Source of the DNA: JAJXXT01 sp963764465
GTDB taxonomy: Bacteria > Pseudomonadota > Alphaproteobacteria > Acetobacterales > Acetobacteraceae
Assembly (NCBI GenBank): GCA_963764465.1
Contig: CAVXSO010000006.1
Span: 124,001 to 188,000 of the forward strand
DNA length: 64,000 nucleotides
Direction of reading: 5' to 3'
Part shown: in pieces, positions 25,609 to 34,245 of the stretch
Layout: each line of letters opens with the position of its first letter
Numbering within the stretch: the stretch's first letter is position 1
Made by a program: the position numbers and the translations under genes
The notes under the pieces: generated by a model
Seen by the model: only the letters and a program-made list of their open reading frames with translations
What the model was told of the DNA's origin: nothing
Database searches by the model: none

Positions 25609-25998
25609 TCAGCGCGCCTTCGCCCGCGCCGCGTCCAGGCTCCATGGGCCGGGACCGGCGACGACGAAGTAGAGGAACACAAAGCTGTAGAGCGCGGCGA
25701 CTTCCCCGTGGCCGATGAGCCGCGTCAGTCCATGCGGCAGGAACGCGATGGCGTAGGCGACCGCCATCTCGCCCGACATGATGAAAGCGGCGATACGGGT
25801 GAACAGCCCGAGCGCCACCAGGAGTCCGCCCACCAGCTCGATCGTGCCGGCCGCGATGAACAACGGCGCCAGATGCGCCGGCCCCGGCGAGGGGTAGTTG
25901 AAGAATTTCTGCGTGCCATGCGCCATGAACAGCAGTCCGGCGACGATGCGCAGCAGGCTCAGCACGCGCGGAGCCCAGTCCGTTTCGATCGCGTTCAT
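25609..25998 (-). CDS. DoxX-family membrane protein (paralogue 2)
   Basis: The 129-residue protein is closely related to the downstream DoxX gene. Its N-terminus MNAIETDWAPRVLSLLRIVAG aligns with MDKIETEWAPRALSLLRIMAG, and this alignment decides the ATG 25998 start over ATG 26001 or 26028. The four helices and the SGEMAVAYAIAFLPHG block are conserved. The loop after helix 1 differs (HGTQKFFNYPSPGPAHLAP). It arose by tandem duplication, with each copy keeping its own AT-rich upstream site. It lies downstream of smpB and dapA on the same strand. Confidence 0.9.
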   Translation of the reverse strand: MNAIETDWAPRVLSLLRIVAGLLFMAHGTQKFFNYPSPGPAHLAPLFIAAGTIELVGGLLVALGLFTRIAAFIMSGEMAVAYAIAFLPHGLTRLIGHGEVAALYSFVFLYFVVAGPGPWSLDAARAKAR

Positions 25999-26012
25999 CA
26001 TTCCACCGCCGA

Positions 26013-26032
26013 AATATTTGACAACCAATATT
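26013..26032 (-). promoter_or_regulatory. Candidate operator upstream of DoxX paralogue 2
   Basis: Two AATATT boxes (26013-26018 and 26027-26032) flank TTG-N5-CAA on the minus strand, just upstream of ATG 25998. TTGTCA within it could be a -35 box. As with paralogue 1, this is an isolated AT-rich dyad in GC-rich DNA. Confidence 0.3.
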
Positions 26033-26052
26033 AGCCCCTGACGCGCCCCGCG

Positions 26053-26526
26053 TCAGCCCCGCTCGCGCATCAGCCGCGCCTTGTCGCGCGCCCAGTCGCG
26101 CTCGGCGACCGCCGCGCGCTTGTCCGCCTTCTTGCGCCCGACGCCGAGGCCGAGCTGCACCTTCGCCAGGCCCCTGTCGTTGAAATGGATGTCGAGCGGC
26201 ACCAGCGTCGCGCCATCCCGCGCCACTGCACCAACAAGCCTCCGCATATCTTTGCGTTTCAACAATAATTTTCGCGGCGCGCGTGGCTCGAAGCGGGACA
26301 GGACGCCGCCCTGGTATTCCGGGATGTAGGCGTTGAACAGCCACAATTCGCCCTCGCGCTCGCCGGCCCAGGCCTCGCCCAGCGTCGCGCGCCCGTGCCG
26401 CAGGCTTTTGACCTCGGGCCCCTTGAGCACGATCCCAGCCTCGATCGTCTCGCGAATCGCGTAGTCGAATCGGGCCTTGCGGTTCTGCGCCGCAAGCCCG
26501 TGGCTGATCAGCTTACCCGCAACCAT
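26053..26526 (-). CDS. smpB: SsrA-binding protein SmpB
   Basis: Binds tmRNA and enables ribosome rescue by trans-translation. The 157 residues have LAAQNRKARFDYAIRETIEAGIVLKGPEVKSLR cut across the OB-fold. LFNAYIPEYQGGVLSRFEPRAPRKLLL and VPLDIHFNDRGLAKVQLGLGVGRKKADKR follow. The basic C-terminal tail (WARDKARLMRERG) enters the decoding site. No tmRNA gene was seen in the window. It lies downstream of dapA on the same strand, a common alphaproteobacterial pair. Confidence 0.97.
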   Translation of the reverse strand: MVAGKLISHGLAAQNRKARFDYAIRETIEAGIVLKGPEVKSLRHGRATLGEAWAGEREGELWLFNAYIPEYQGGVLSRFEPRAPRKLLLKRKDMRRLVGAVARDGATLVPLDIHFNDRGLAKVQLGLGVGRKKADKRAAVAERDWARDKARLMRERG

Positions 26527-26565
26527 GACAATCCTGCCCGGCGCCGCGCTCCCGAGGGGCGCGGC

Positions 26566-27444
26566 TCAGTTCAGCAGCCCCGCCTCCGACATCGCCGCGC
26601 GCACCCGCGCCTTCACCGGCTCGCTCACCGGTGCCAGCGGCAGGCGGCAACGCTCGGAGGTGTGGCCGAGCAGGCTCGCGGCGTACTTCACCGGGCCGGG
26701 GCTGGTCTCGGCGAACAGCGAATCGTGCAGCGAAACGAGTCGCTCCTGGATCGCCATCGCGCCCCTGGTGTCGCCGTCGGCCCAGGTCTCGTGCATCGTG
26801 CTCAGCATCCGCGGCGCCACGTTGGCGGTGACCGAAATGCAGCCGACGCCGCCCGAGGCCAGAAACGCCAGTGCCGTGTGGTCCTCGCCGGAAAGCTGGC
26901 AGAACTCCGGCCCGCAGGCGCGCTTCGTGTGCAGCGGCCGCGTCAGGTTCGCGGTCGCGTCCTTCACGCCGACGATGTTCGGGTGCTTGGCGAGCCTGGC
27001 CATCGTCTCGACCGACATGTCCACCACGCTGCGCGGCGGGATGTTGTAGATGATGATGGGCAGGTCCACCGCGTCCGCGATCGCCTTGAAATGCAGGTAC
27101 ATCCCTTCCTGCGTCGGCTTGTTGTAGTAGGGCGTCACGATCAGCGCCGCGTCCGCGCCCGCTTCCTTGGCGTGGCGCGTGAGGTCGATCGCCTCGGCGG
27201 TGGAGTTCGACCCGGTTCCGGCGATCACCGGCACGCGGCCCTTGGCGACCGAGATCGCGATCTCGGTGACGCGCTTGTGCTCCCCGTGCGACAGGGTCGG
27301 GCTCTCGCCGGTGGTGCCCACCGGCACCACGCCGTGCGTGCCTTCCTTGATCTGCCAGTCGACGAAACGCTCGAAGGCTTTCTCGTCCACCGCGCCATCC
27401 TCGCGCATCGGCGTGATCAGCGCGACCAGCGATCCCTTGAACAT
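26566..27444 (-). CDS. dapA: 4-hydroxy-tetrahydrodipicolinate synthase
   Basis: First committed step of lysine/diaminopimelate synthesis from pyruvate and aspartate semialdehyde. The 292 residues show LVALITPMREDGAVDEKAF, GTTGESPTLSHGEHKRV and the Tyr of IIIYNIPPRSVVDMS. The Schiff-base Lys is in NIVGVKDATANLTRP, and GGVGCISVTANVAPR follows. The 9-bp AGGAGAGAG before the ATG is a good RBS. Divergent from slt. Confidence 0.96.
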   Translation of the reverse strand: MFKGSLVALITPMREDGAVDEKAFERFVDWQIKEGTHGVVPVGTTGESPTLSHGEHKRVTEIAISVAKGRVPVIAGTGSNSTAEAIDLTRHAKEAGADAALIVTPYYNKPTQEGMYLHFKAIADAVDLPIIIYNIPPRSVVDMSVETMARLAKHPNIVGVKDATANLTRPLHTKRACGPEFCQLSGEDHTALAFLASGGVGCISVTANVAPRMLSTMHETWADGDTRGAMAIQERLVSLHDSLFAETSPGPVKYAASLLGHTSERCRLPLAPVSEPVKARVRAAMSEAGLLN

Positions 27445-27527
27445 GGCGTGGCTCTCTCCTCGAATGGGGCCGCGAAACTAGGCGCGCGGGGGGTACGCCG
27501 CAAGCGCGCGTGGGGCTAGAATGGGCC

Positions 27528-29519
27528 ATGCGCCGAATCCTCCCGCTGCTGCTGCTGCTCGCCGCGCCCGCCGTTCCGGCATGGGCGCAACCCAACGCCA
27601 CCCGCGCGGCACAGGTCCAGCAGCCCAGCCCGCTCGCCCTGATCCGCGCGGGGGACTACGCTGGCGCCACCCAGGCGGCGCAGGCGGTCGGCGACCCCGT
27701 CGCGGCCAAGCTCGTCACCTTCTACCGGCTGCTGGACCCCGGCCAGGCCAGTGCCTCCGAGATCGCGGATTTTGTGGCGCGCAACCCGGACTGGCCGCTC
27801 GGCTTCCTGCTCGACCGGCGGCGCGACGAGGCGCTGGCGAGCGAGCCCGATCCCGCAACGGTCCAGCGCCTCTGCCTCGCCCGCATGCCGGCGCTGGAGG
27901 ACGCGCTGCAGCGCTGCGCCGAGGTCATGCCCCCGGCGCAGGCGACCCCCTTCATCCGCGCCGCCTGGATCGCGATGCAAGGCGACCCTGGCCGCGAGCA
28001 GGCGTTCCTCGCGCGCTGGGGCTCGGCGCTGCGTCCCCGCGACCAGCTCGCGCGGTTCGACGCGCTGGCCGGGCGGGACCGCGTGGCGGCGTCGCGCCAG
28101 ATCACCCGCCTCGCGCCGTCCGAGGTGCCGCTCGCCGAGGCCCGGCTCGCGCTGCTGACCGGCACGCCGGATGCCGCTTCCCGCCTTGCCGCGCTCAGCC
28201 CCGCGCAGGCCAGCGATCCGGCGCTGCTGCTGGACGAAGCCGGCTGGCTGCGCCGCGCCGGGCGCAGCGACGAGGAGGTAAAGCTGCTGCTCGGCCCTGG
28301 CGACGCCGCGGAGGCGGCCGATCCCGCGCTCGCCGCCCGCTTCTGGTGGGAACGCTCGCGCCTGGCGCGCGACGCGATGCAATCCGGCGACGTCGGGACG
28401 GCCCAGGCGCTCGCCGCGGACATGCACCAGGCCGCCGCCGATCCCGCCACCAATTCCGCCTTCCTCGCCGGCTTCATCGCGTTGCGTCTCCGTAACGATC
28501 CGGCGACAGCGAAGCCGTTCTTCGCGCGGCTGGCCGCGATGTCGAAGGCCGCCATCACCCAGGGCCGCGCCTGGTACTGGCTCGCGCAATGCGAGACCGA
28601 CCCCAAGGCGCGCGCGCTCGATCTCGCCAAATCCGCCGCCTGGCCGGAGACATTCTATGGCCAGCTCGCCGCGACGGCGCTCGGCCAGGACGTCGGCGCG
28701 CGTATCCGCGCGATGCGCGATCCGCCGGTCAGCGCCAGCCGCCTCAGCGACCTCGCCGACCGGGAGCTGGCGCGCGCGGCCGCGATCCTGGTCGCCTGGG
28801 GCGCGCCGAACCGCGCGGTGCCGTTCCTGATGCGCCTCGATGCGACGGTGCCGGATGCCAAGGACCGCGTGCTCTCCGCGCGGCTGGCGCTTGGCCTCGG
28901 CATCGCGCCGGCGGCGGTCGCCATCGCGCGGCGTGCCGGCGTGGAGGGCGTGCCCCTGGTGCAGAGCGGCTGGCCGGTCGCGGCCAGCATCCCGCCCGGC
29001 GCGCCGGTGGAGAAGGCGCTGGCGCTGGCCATCATCCGCCAGGAGAGTAATTTCGATAGCGAGACGAGATCGCCGGCCAACGCGCTCGGGCTGATGCAGC
29101 TGCTGCCCAGCACCGCCACCGATGAGGGCAGGCGCATCGGCGTCGTCGTCCGCGTCGCGGCGCTCACCGCGGACCCAGCGCTCAACATCCGCCTCGGCAC
29201 CTCCTACCTCGCCGACCTGGTCGCGCGCTACGGCGGCGCCCTGCCGCTCGCGATCGCCGCCTACAACGCGGGCCCGCGCAACGTGGACAACTGGCTGCTG
29301 CAGAACGGCGATCCGCGTGGCGGCGTGCAGTTGGCGAGCGCGCAGGCAACGGGCACTCAGGGCGTGGGCGGGCAGGGCGCGGGCAAGCCGGGGTGGATCG
29401 ACTGGATCGAGATGATTCCCTTCGCCGAGACCCGCAACTACGTCCAGCGCGTGATCGAGAACCTGGTCGTCTACCGCGCGCTCGAGGGAGCCTCTCCGGA
29501 CCTGCCGCCAGTCCGATGA
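27528..29519 (+). CDS. slt: Soluble lytic murein transglycosylase
   Basis: Periplasmic enzyme cleaving peptidoglycan glycan strands. The 663 residues start at ATG 27528 (MRRILPLLLLLAAPAVPAWAQ is a signal peptide). A long alpha-helical superhelical domain rich in Ala/Leu/Arg follows. The C-terminal SLT domain has the catalytic Glu in AIIRQESNFDSETRSPANALGLMQ split by the helix, then YLADLVARYGG and AIAAYNAGPRNVDNWL. A short Gln/Gly-rich insert (TGTQGVGGQGAGKPG) occurs before the last conserved helix (PFAETRNYVQRVIEN). Start of a long plus-strand run of genes. Confidence 0.95.
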   Translation: MRRILPLLLLLAAPAVPAWAQPNATRAAQVQQPSPLALIRAGDYAGATQAAQAVGDPVAAKLVTFYRLLDPGQASASEIADFVARNPDWPLGFLLDRRRDEALASEPDPATVQRLCLARMPALEDALQRCAEVMPPAQATPFIRAAWIAMQGDPGREQAFLARWGSALRPRDQLARFDALAGRDRVAASRQITRLAPSEVPLAEARLALLTGTPDAASRLAALSPAQASDPALLLDEAGWLRRAGRSDEEVKLLLGPGDAAEAADPALAARFWWERSRLARDAMQSGDVGTAQALAADMHQAAADPATNSAFLAGFIALRLRNDPATAKPFFARLAAMSKAAITQGRAWYWLAQCETDPKARALDLAKSAAWPETFYGQLAATALGQDVGARIRAMRDPPVSASRLSDLADRELARAAAILVAWGAPNRAVPFLMRLDATVPDAKDRVLSARLALGLGIAPAAVAIARRAGVEGVPLVQSGWPVAASIPPGAPVEKALALAIIRQESNFDSETRSPANALGLMQLLPSTATDEGRRIGVVVRVAALTADPALNIRLGTSYLADLVARYGGALPLAIAAYNAGPRNVDNWLLQNGDPRGGVQLASAQATGTQGVGGQGAGKPGWIDWIEMIPFAETRNYVQRVIENLVVYRALEGASPDLPPVR

Positions 29520-29540
29520 CGCGCCGGCGATGATCACGCG

Positions 29541-30383
29541 ATGACGACGAGCGGGCGCGAGCATCGCGTCAGTGCCTGGGACGGGCTCGCGCTCCACGTC
29601 ACGAGCTGGGGCGAGGAGACGCATGCCGCGCCGCTGCTCTGCCTGCCCGGCCTGGTGCGTACCGGCGGGGATTTTTCCCAGCTCGCCGCGGCCCATGCCG
29701 GCGCGCGCCGGGTGGTGGCGCTGGACTACGCGGGCCGCGGCCGTTCCGCGCGGGGCAGGGATGTTTCGCGCTACACACCAGAGGCGACACTGCGCGACGT
29801 CCTGGACGTCGCGGCGGCGCTTTCCCTGCACCGCGCCGTCGTGGTCGGCACCAGCTTCGGCGGGCTGATGGCGATGGCGATCGCGGTGCTGCGCCCCGGC
29901 CTGCTGCGCGGCGTGGTGCTCAACGACATCGGCCCCGAGATCGGCGCCGCGGGCGAGGCGTTCGTGCGCTGCTTCGTCGCCGAGGACCCGGCGCTGCCGG
30001 ACCTCGCGACGGCGTCACGCCACCTGCGCGCGCTGCTGCCCTACCTCTCGTTCCAGTCGGACGCGGACTGGCTGGAATTCGCCCGGCTTACCTACGAGGA
30101 GGGCGCCGACGGACGCTTCCACCCGCGCTGGGACCGGCGCATCGCCGGCATGCTCACCGGCCCGCCGCGCGACCTCTGGCCGTATTTCGACGCGCTGGCC
30201 GGCGTGCCCCTGCTGCTCGTCCATGGCGGCGCCAGCACGCTGCTGCTGCCGGAGACGGTCGCGCGCATGCGTGCCCGCCGGCCGGACATGGCGGTCGTGA
30301 CCATCCCGGACGTCGGCCACGCGCCGAGCCTCGCGGAGCCGGCGGCGGTGGCCGCGATCGAACGCTTCCTGGCGGCGCTGTGA
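29541..30383 (+). CDS. Alpha/beta-fold hydrolase
   Basis: The 280-residue hydrolase has the oxyanion region CLPGLVRTGGDFSQLA, the nucleophile elbow GTSFGGLMAM (Ser) and LLLVHGGASTLL. A C-terminal VGHAPSLAEP provides the catalytic His. The substrate is not evident; relatives include esterases and haloalkane-type hydrolases. It starts 21 bp after slt, and its last bases (GTGA at 30380) overlap the start of pgpA. Confidence 0.88.
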   Translation: MTTSGREHRVSAWDGLALHVTSWGEETHAAPLLCLPGLVRTGGDFSQLAAAHAGARRVVALDYAGRGRSARGRDVSRYTPEATLRDVLDVAAALSLHRAVVVGTSFGGLMAMAIAVLRPGLLRGVVLNDIGPEIGAAGEAFVRCFVAEDPALPDLATASRHLRALLPYLSFQSDADWLEFARLTYEEGADGRFHPRWDRRIAGMLTGPPRDLWPYFDALAGVPLLLVHGGASTLLLPETVARMRARRPDMAVVTIPDVGHAPSLAEPAAVAAIERFLAAL

Positions 30384-30868
30384 CCGTGGACGGACCCGTG
30401 GCCGGGCGCCGGCCCCTGACCTTCGCGCGCCTCGTTGCCGCGGGCTTCGGCCTCGGCTTCGCGCCCAAGGCGCCGGGTAGCGTTGCCTCGGCGGCCGCGG
30501 CCGTCCTCGGCGCCGGGCTGATGTGGCTGGGGCCGGGCTTCGTGCCGCTCGCCGCTCTCGCCGCGATCGCGCTCGGCCTGTGGTCGATCCGCGCCGCGCA
30601 GCAGCCCGGCGACCCCGGCTGGATCGTCATCGACGAGATCGCGGGGCAATGGGTGGCGCTGCTCGGCCTGGTGCGCCCGAGCCTCCTGGGCATCGCCGCC
30701 GCCTTCCTGGTCTTTCGCCTGCTCGACATCACCAAGCCCGGTCCGGTCGGCTGGGCGGACCGCCAGCGCGGCCCCAGCGCGGTGATGGGTGACGACCTGG
30801 TCGCCGGCGTCATCGCCGCCGGCATCCTCTGGGCCGTGCGCCAGCGCTTCCCGGGGCTCGTCGGCTAG
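30380..30868 (+). CDS. pgpA: Phosphatidylglycerophosphatase A
   Basis: Dephosphorylates phosphatidylglycerol phosphate in the inner membrane. The 162-residue protein starts at GTG 30380 overlapping the hydrolase stop. It has the family blocks GFGLGFAPKAPGSVAS, IVIDEIAGQWVALLG and DITKPGPVGWADRQRGPSAVMGDD. Several hydrophobic helices lie between them. It is followed 24 bp later by the cinA/pncC gene, a frequent neighbour. Confidence 0.94.
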   Translation: MTVDGPVAGRRPLTFARLVAAGFGLGFAPKAPGSVASAAAAVLGAGLMWLGPGFVPLAALAAIALGLWSIRAAQQPGDPGWIVIDEIAGQWVALLGLVRPSLLGIAAAFLVFRLLDITKPGPVGWADRQRGPSAVMGDDLVAGVIAAGILWAVRQRFPGLVG

Positions 30869-30892
30869 GACGCACACAGACAGGAACTGGAC

Positions 30893-31387
30893 ATGTTCGA
30901 CGACGCCATTCTGCTCGAAGCGGAAAACCTGCTCGCCGCCGCGCGCCGTGCCGGCGTGATGCTCGCCACCGCCGAAAGCTGCACCGGCGGGCTGATCGCC
31001 GGCGCCATCACCGCCATCGCCGGCAGCTCGGACGTGTTCGACCGCGGCTTCGTCACCTACACCAACGCGGCCAAGCAGGAGGTCCTCGGTGTCGCCGGCT
31101 CGGCGCTCGCCGCGCATGGCGCGGTCAGCGAGCCGGTGGTCCGCGCCATGGCGGAAGGCGCGCTCGCCCGCTCCCGCGCCAGCCTCGCCGTCGCCGTCAC
31201 CGGCATTGCCGGGCCCGGCGGTGGCAGCGCGGAAAAGCCCGTGGGCCTGGTCTGGCTCGGGCTCGCCGGTGCCGGCCGCCCCACCGTCGCGGAGCGCCAG
31301 GTCTTCCCCGGCGACCGAACCGCGGTCCGCCGCGCCACCGTGGAGCGTGCCCTGGCGCTGCTCGCGGTTGCCGTCCATGGCGCGTAA
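30893..31387 (+). CDS. pncC: Nicotinamide-nucleotide amidohydrolase (CinA C-terminal domain)
   Basis: Stand-alone PncC/CinA domain that deamidates NMN to nicotinate mononucleotide in pyridine-nucleotide recycling. The 164 residues carry LATAESCTGGLIAGAITAIAGSS split across the active site, YTNAAKQEVLGV and VAVTGIAGPGGGSAEKPVGLVW. AGGAACTGGAC precedes the ATG. The N-terminal molybdopterin-like domain of full CinA is absent, which is normal in this group. Confidence 0.94.
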   Translation: MFDDAILLEAENLLAAARRAGVMLATAESCTGGLIAGAITAIAGSSDVFDRGFVTYTNAAKQEVLGVAGSALAAHGAVSEPVVRAMAEGALARSRASLAVAVTGIAGPGGGSAEKPVGLVWLGLAGAGRPTVAERQVFPGDRTAVRRATVERALALLAVAVHGA

Positions 31388-31433
31388 CCCCCATGAAGTT
31401 GCTCCCGGCTGTGACCCGTCGGCGGGGCTTTCC

Positions 31434-31462
31434 TTGACAGAAGGGGGGGCTTGGGGTTTGTC
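31434..31462 (+). promoter_or_regulatory. Candidate promoter for the lepB-rnc-era run
   Basis: Consensus TTGACA at 31434-31439 and, after 17 bp, TTTGTC at 31457-31462. The spacer is G-rich. It lies 27 bp before the lepB ATG. The -10 is weak, so this is moderate evidence only. Confidence 0.4.
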
Positions 31463-31489
31463 GCGCGGCACCTGACCGGACCCTTCACG

Positions 31490-32230
31490 ATGCCCAAACG
31501 CAAGACCGGCGGCGGCACGCTCGAGTTCATCAAGACCGTCGTCTACGCCGTGGTGATCGCGGTTGTCGTTCGCACCCTCGCGTTCGAGCCGTTCAACATT
31601 CCCTCGGGCTCGATGGTCCCGACGCTGCTGATCGGCGACTACGTGTTCGTCTCCAAGTTCAGCTACGGCTATTCGCGCTTCTCGATGCCGTTCGGGCCGG
31701 ACCTGTTCTCCGGGCGGCTGTTCTTCACGCCGCCGAGGCGCGGGGATGTCGCCGTCTTCCGCCTGCCGCGCGACACGTCCGTGGACTACATCAAGCGCAT
31801 CATCGGCCTGCCGGGCGACACGGTGCAGATGAAGGACGGCCAGCTCTACATCAACGGCAAGGAAGTCGCGCGCAAGGCCGACGGGCGCTACCTCTACACC
31901 GGCGACGGCCCGCCGGTGGAGGCGCGCCGCTACATCGAGACGCTGCCCAACGGCGTCTCCCACCCGATCCTGAAATTCGGCGACAACGAGCCGCTCGACA
32001 ACACGCCGCTCTACAAGGTGCCGCCAGGCGATGTCTTCGCCATGGGCGACAACCGCGACGACAGCGAGGACAGCCGGGTGATGGACGCCGTCGGCTTCAT
32101 CCCGATGGAGAACCTGGTCGGCCGCGCGGACATCGTCTTCTTCTCCGTCAACGCCACCGCGCCCTGGTGGGAGTTCTGGTACTGGCCCTTCGAGGTCCGC
32201 TGGGGCCGGCTGCTCACGGTGATCCACTGA
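31490..32230 (+). CDS. lepB: Signal peptidase I
   Basis: Removes signal peptides from exported proteins. The 246 residues start at ATG 31490 (MPKRKTGG; an upstream in-frame start at 31451 would add 13 unlikely residues). One membrane helix (about 12-32) is followed by the catalytic Ser41 in IPSGSMVPTLLIGD. The general base Lys102 is in DYIKRIIGLPGD. FAMGDNRDDSEDSR and VGRADIVFFS complete the family signatures. Followed by rnc and era, the conserved alphaproteobacterial order. Confidence 0.96.
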   Translation: MPKRKTGGGTLEFIKTVVYAVVIAVVVRTLAFEPFNIPSGSMVPTLLIGDYVFVSKFSYGYSRFSMPFGPDLFSGRLFFTPPRRGDVAVFRLPRDTSVDYIKRIIGLPGDTVQMKDGQLYINGKEVARKADGRYLYTGDGPPVEARRYIETLPNGVSHPILKFGDNEPLDNTPLYKVPPGDVFAMGDNRDDSEDSRVMDAVGFIPMENLVGRADIVFFSVNATAPWWEFWYWPFEVRWGRLLTVIH

Positions 32231-32955
32231 CCGCGGCGCCGCCGGCCACGGCCCCTTCCAGCGCGGCCGGGGAGCGCCTGCGCCGCGCCGAGGCGCTGCT
32301 CGGCCACCGCTTCGCCCGTCCGGACCTGCTCGCGGAGGCGCTGACCCACCGCTCCGTCCTCGGCGAGGGGACGAACCGGGCGCGGGCGCATCTCTCCAAC
32401 GAGCGCCTGGAGTTCCTCGGCGACCGCGTGCTCGGCCTGGTGATGGCCGAGTGGCTCGCCGAGCGTTTCCCCGCCGAGGCCGAGGGCGCGCTCGGCCGCC
32501 GCCTCGCGCATCTCGTCGCGGCCCCGGCGCTCGCCGCCATCGCGCGCGAGAACGGCGTCGCGGAGGTGCTGGCGGTGGCCGCGGGCGAGGCGCGCGCGGG
32601 GGTGCGGGCGCGCGACAACGTGCTGGCCGACGCGCTGGAGGCGCTGCTCGCGGCGCTCTACCTCGATGCCGGGCTCGATCCCGCCCGCGCCGTGGTGCGC
32701 CGCTTCTGGGAGGCCGCGATCGCCGCGCAGGCGGCGCCGCCGAAGGACGCCAAGACCTCGCTGCAGGAATGGGCGCAGGCGCGCGGGCTGGGCCTGCCTT
32801 CCTACACGCTCGCCGCCAGCTCCGGCCCGGCCCACGCGCCCTCCTTCCGCGTGCGCGTGGAAATCGGCGCGGAGACGGCGGAAGGCAATGGCACCACGCG
32901 GCGCGGCGCCGAGCAGGATGCCGCCGCACGATTGCTCGCGAGGCTCACCCCATGA
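32167..32955 (+). CDS. rnc: Ribonuclease III
   Basis: Cleaves double-stranded RNA in rRNA processing. Catalytic domain: LLAEALTHRSVLGEG and NERLEFLGDRVLGLVMAEWL with acidic metal ligands, plus NVLADALEALLAALYLD. The C-terminal dsRNA-binding domain is KTSLQEWAQARGLGLPSY to GAEQDAAARLL. The start is uncertain. GTG 32167 would overlap lepB by 64 bp and encode about 20 non-family residues. A CTG at 32227, overlapping the lepB stop as CTGA, gives the normal N-terminus, but CTG starts are rare. No ATG/GTG/TTG lies between. The end overlaps era by 4 bp. Confidence 0.93.
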   Translation: MGVLVLALRGPLGPAAHGDPLTAAPPATAPSSAAGERLRRAEALLGHRFARPDLLAEALTHRSVLGEGTNRARAHLSNERLEFLGDRVLGLVMAEWLAERFPAEAEGALGRRLAHLVAAPALAAIARENGVAEVLAVAAGEARAGVRARDNVLADALEALLAALYLDAGLDPARAVVRRFWEAAIAAQAAPPKDAKTSLQEWAQARGLGLPSYTLAASSGPAHAPSFRVRVEIGAETAEGNGTTRRGAEQDAAARLLARLTP

Positions 32956-33833
32956 CCACACGCTGCGGCTACGTGGCACTGCTCGGCGCGCCCAACGCCG
33001 GCAAGTCCACGCTGCTCAACCGGCTTGCCGGCGCCAAGCTCGCCATCGCGACGCCCAAGGCGCAGACCACGCGGCGGCGCACCACCGGCATCGTGCTGCG
33101 TGGCGACGCGCAGATCCTCGTGGTCGATACGCCCGGCATCTTCGCGCCCCGCCGCCGGCTGGACCGTGCGATGGTCGAGGCCGCGTGGAGCGGGGCCAGG
33201 GACGCCGACCTCGCGCTGCTGCTGGTCGACGCCAAGGCCGGCCTCACCGACGAGGTGCGCGCGATCGCGCGGAAGCTCTCGGGCCGCGCCTGGCTGGTGC
33301 TCAACAAGATCGACCTGGTGCCGCCCGCGGCACTGCTGCCGCTGACCGACGCGCTCTCGAAGCTGGTGGCGGTGGAGCGCACGATGATGGTCTCGGCGGC
33401 GACCGGCGACGGTATCGCCGACCTCCTGGGCGCGCTGGCGGAGGCGATGCCGGAGGGCCCGCACCTCTACCCCGACGACGACATCACCGATCTTTCGGAC
33501 CGGGCGCTCGCCGCCGAGCTGGTGCGCGAGCAGATCCTGCTGCAGACGCACGAGGAAGTGCCGCACGGCACCACCGTGGAGACCGAGAGCTTCCGCGAGC
33601 AGCGCGACGGCTCGGTGCGCATCGATGCCACGATCTATGTCGCGCGCCCCGGCCACAAGGCGATCGTGATCGGCGCGCGCGGGGCGAAAATCCGCGCCAT
33701 CGGCGCCGCGGCCCGCGCGCAGCTCGCCTCGATCCTGGAACGCGAGGTGCACCTCTTCCTCAACGTCAAGGAACGCGCGGGCTGGGACGAGGAAACCGCC
33801 CGTCTGCGGGCACTCGGACTGGAGCAACCATGA
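32952..33833 (+). CDS. era: GTPase Era
   Basis: GTPase needed for 30S subunit assembly and 16S rRNA processing. The 293 residues start at ATG 32952 (ATGA overlapping the rnc stop). G1 is LLGAPNAGKSTLLN, followed by the KAQTTRRRTTGI switch I. G3 is VVDTPGIFAP and G4 is NKIDLV. The C-terminal KH domain has ETESFREQRDGSVRIDATIYVARPG and KAIVIGARGAKIRAIG. It overlaps the thioesterase gene by 4 bp. Confidence 0.97.
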   Translation: MTTRCGYVALLGAPNAGKSTLLNRLAGAKLAIATPKAQTTRRRTTGIVLRGDAQILVVDTPGIFAPRRRLDRAMVEAAWSGARDADLALLLVDAKAGLTDEVRAIARKLSGRAWLVLNKIDLVPPAALLPLTDALSKLVAVERTMMVSAATGDGIADLLGALAEAMPEGPHLYPDDDITDLSDRALAAELVREQILLQTHEEVPHGTTVETESFREQRDGSVRIDATIYVARPGHKAIVIGARGAKIRAIGAAARAQLASILEREVHLFLNVKERAGWDEETARLRALGLEQP

Positions 33834-34243
33834 GCGGCGACGTGTACACCGACGACATGCCCGACCCCGCCACGCTGGGCGAGCCGGCGATCCGCACCAT
33901 CGCCATGCCCGCGGACGCCAACCCCGCGGGCGACATCTTCGGCGGCTGGCTGATGTCGCAGATGGACCTTGCGGCGGCTTCCGTCGCCGCGCGCCGCGCG
34001 CAGGGGCGCGTCGCCACCGCCGCCGTCGCCAGCATGAGCTTCCTGCATCCGGTCGCGGTCGGTGACGAGGTCTCGATCCACGCCAGCATCAGCAAGGTCG
34101 GCCGCACCTCCGTCCATGTCGACGTCGCCGCCTATCGCCGCCACCGGCACGAGGCGGCACTGCGCAAGGTGACGGCGGCGATGTTCGTCCTGGTCGCCAT
34201 CGGCGACGACGGCAAGCCGCGTCCGGTGCCGCAAGAGGGCTGA
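33830..34243 (+). CDS. Hotdog-fold acyl-CoA thioesterase, YciA-like
   Basis: The 137-residue product starts at ATG 33830, overlapping the era stop. It has the YciA/BACH pattern: AMPADANPAGDIFGGWLMSQMDLA with the catalytic Asp region, VATAAVASMSFLHPVAVGDEV and SIHASISKVGRTSVHV. It hydrolyses acyl-CoA esters, probably of short to medium chain. It lies within the overlapping run rnc-era-yciA-like-recO, so expression is probably coupled. Confidence 0.9.
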   Translation: MSGDVYTDDMPDPATLGEPAIRTIAMPADANPAGDIFGGWLMSQMDLAAASVAARRAQGRVATAAVASMSFLHPVAVGDEVSIHASISKVGRTSVHVDVAAYRRHRHEAALRKVTAAMFVLVAIGDDGKPRPVPQEG

Positions 34244-34245
34244 CG

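Noticed and set aside
27516..29831. Minus-strand open frame of about 770 codons opposite slt
   Set aside because: Antisense of the lytic transglycosylase, with low-complexity Arg/Ala/Gly composition and no domain.
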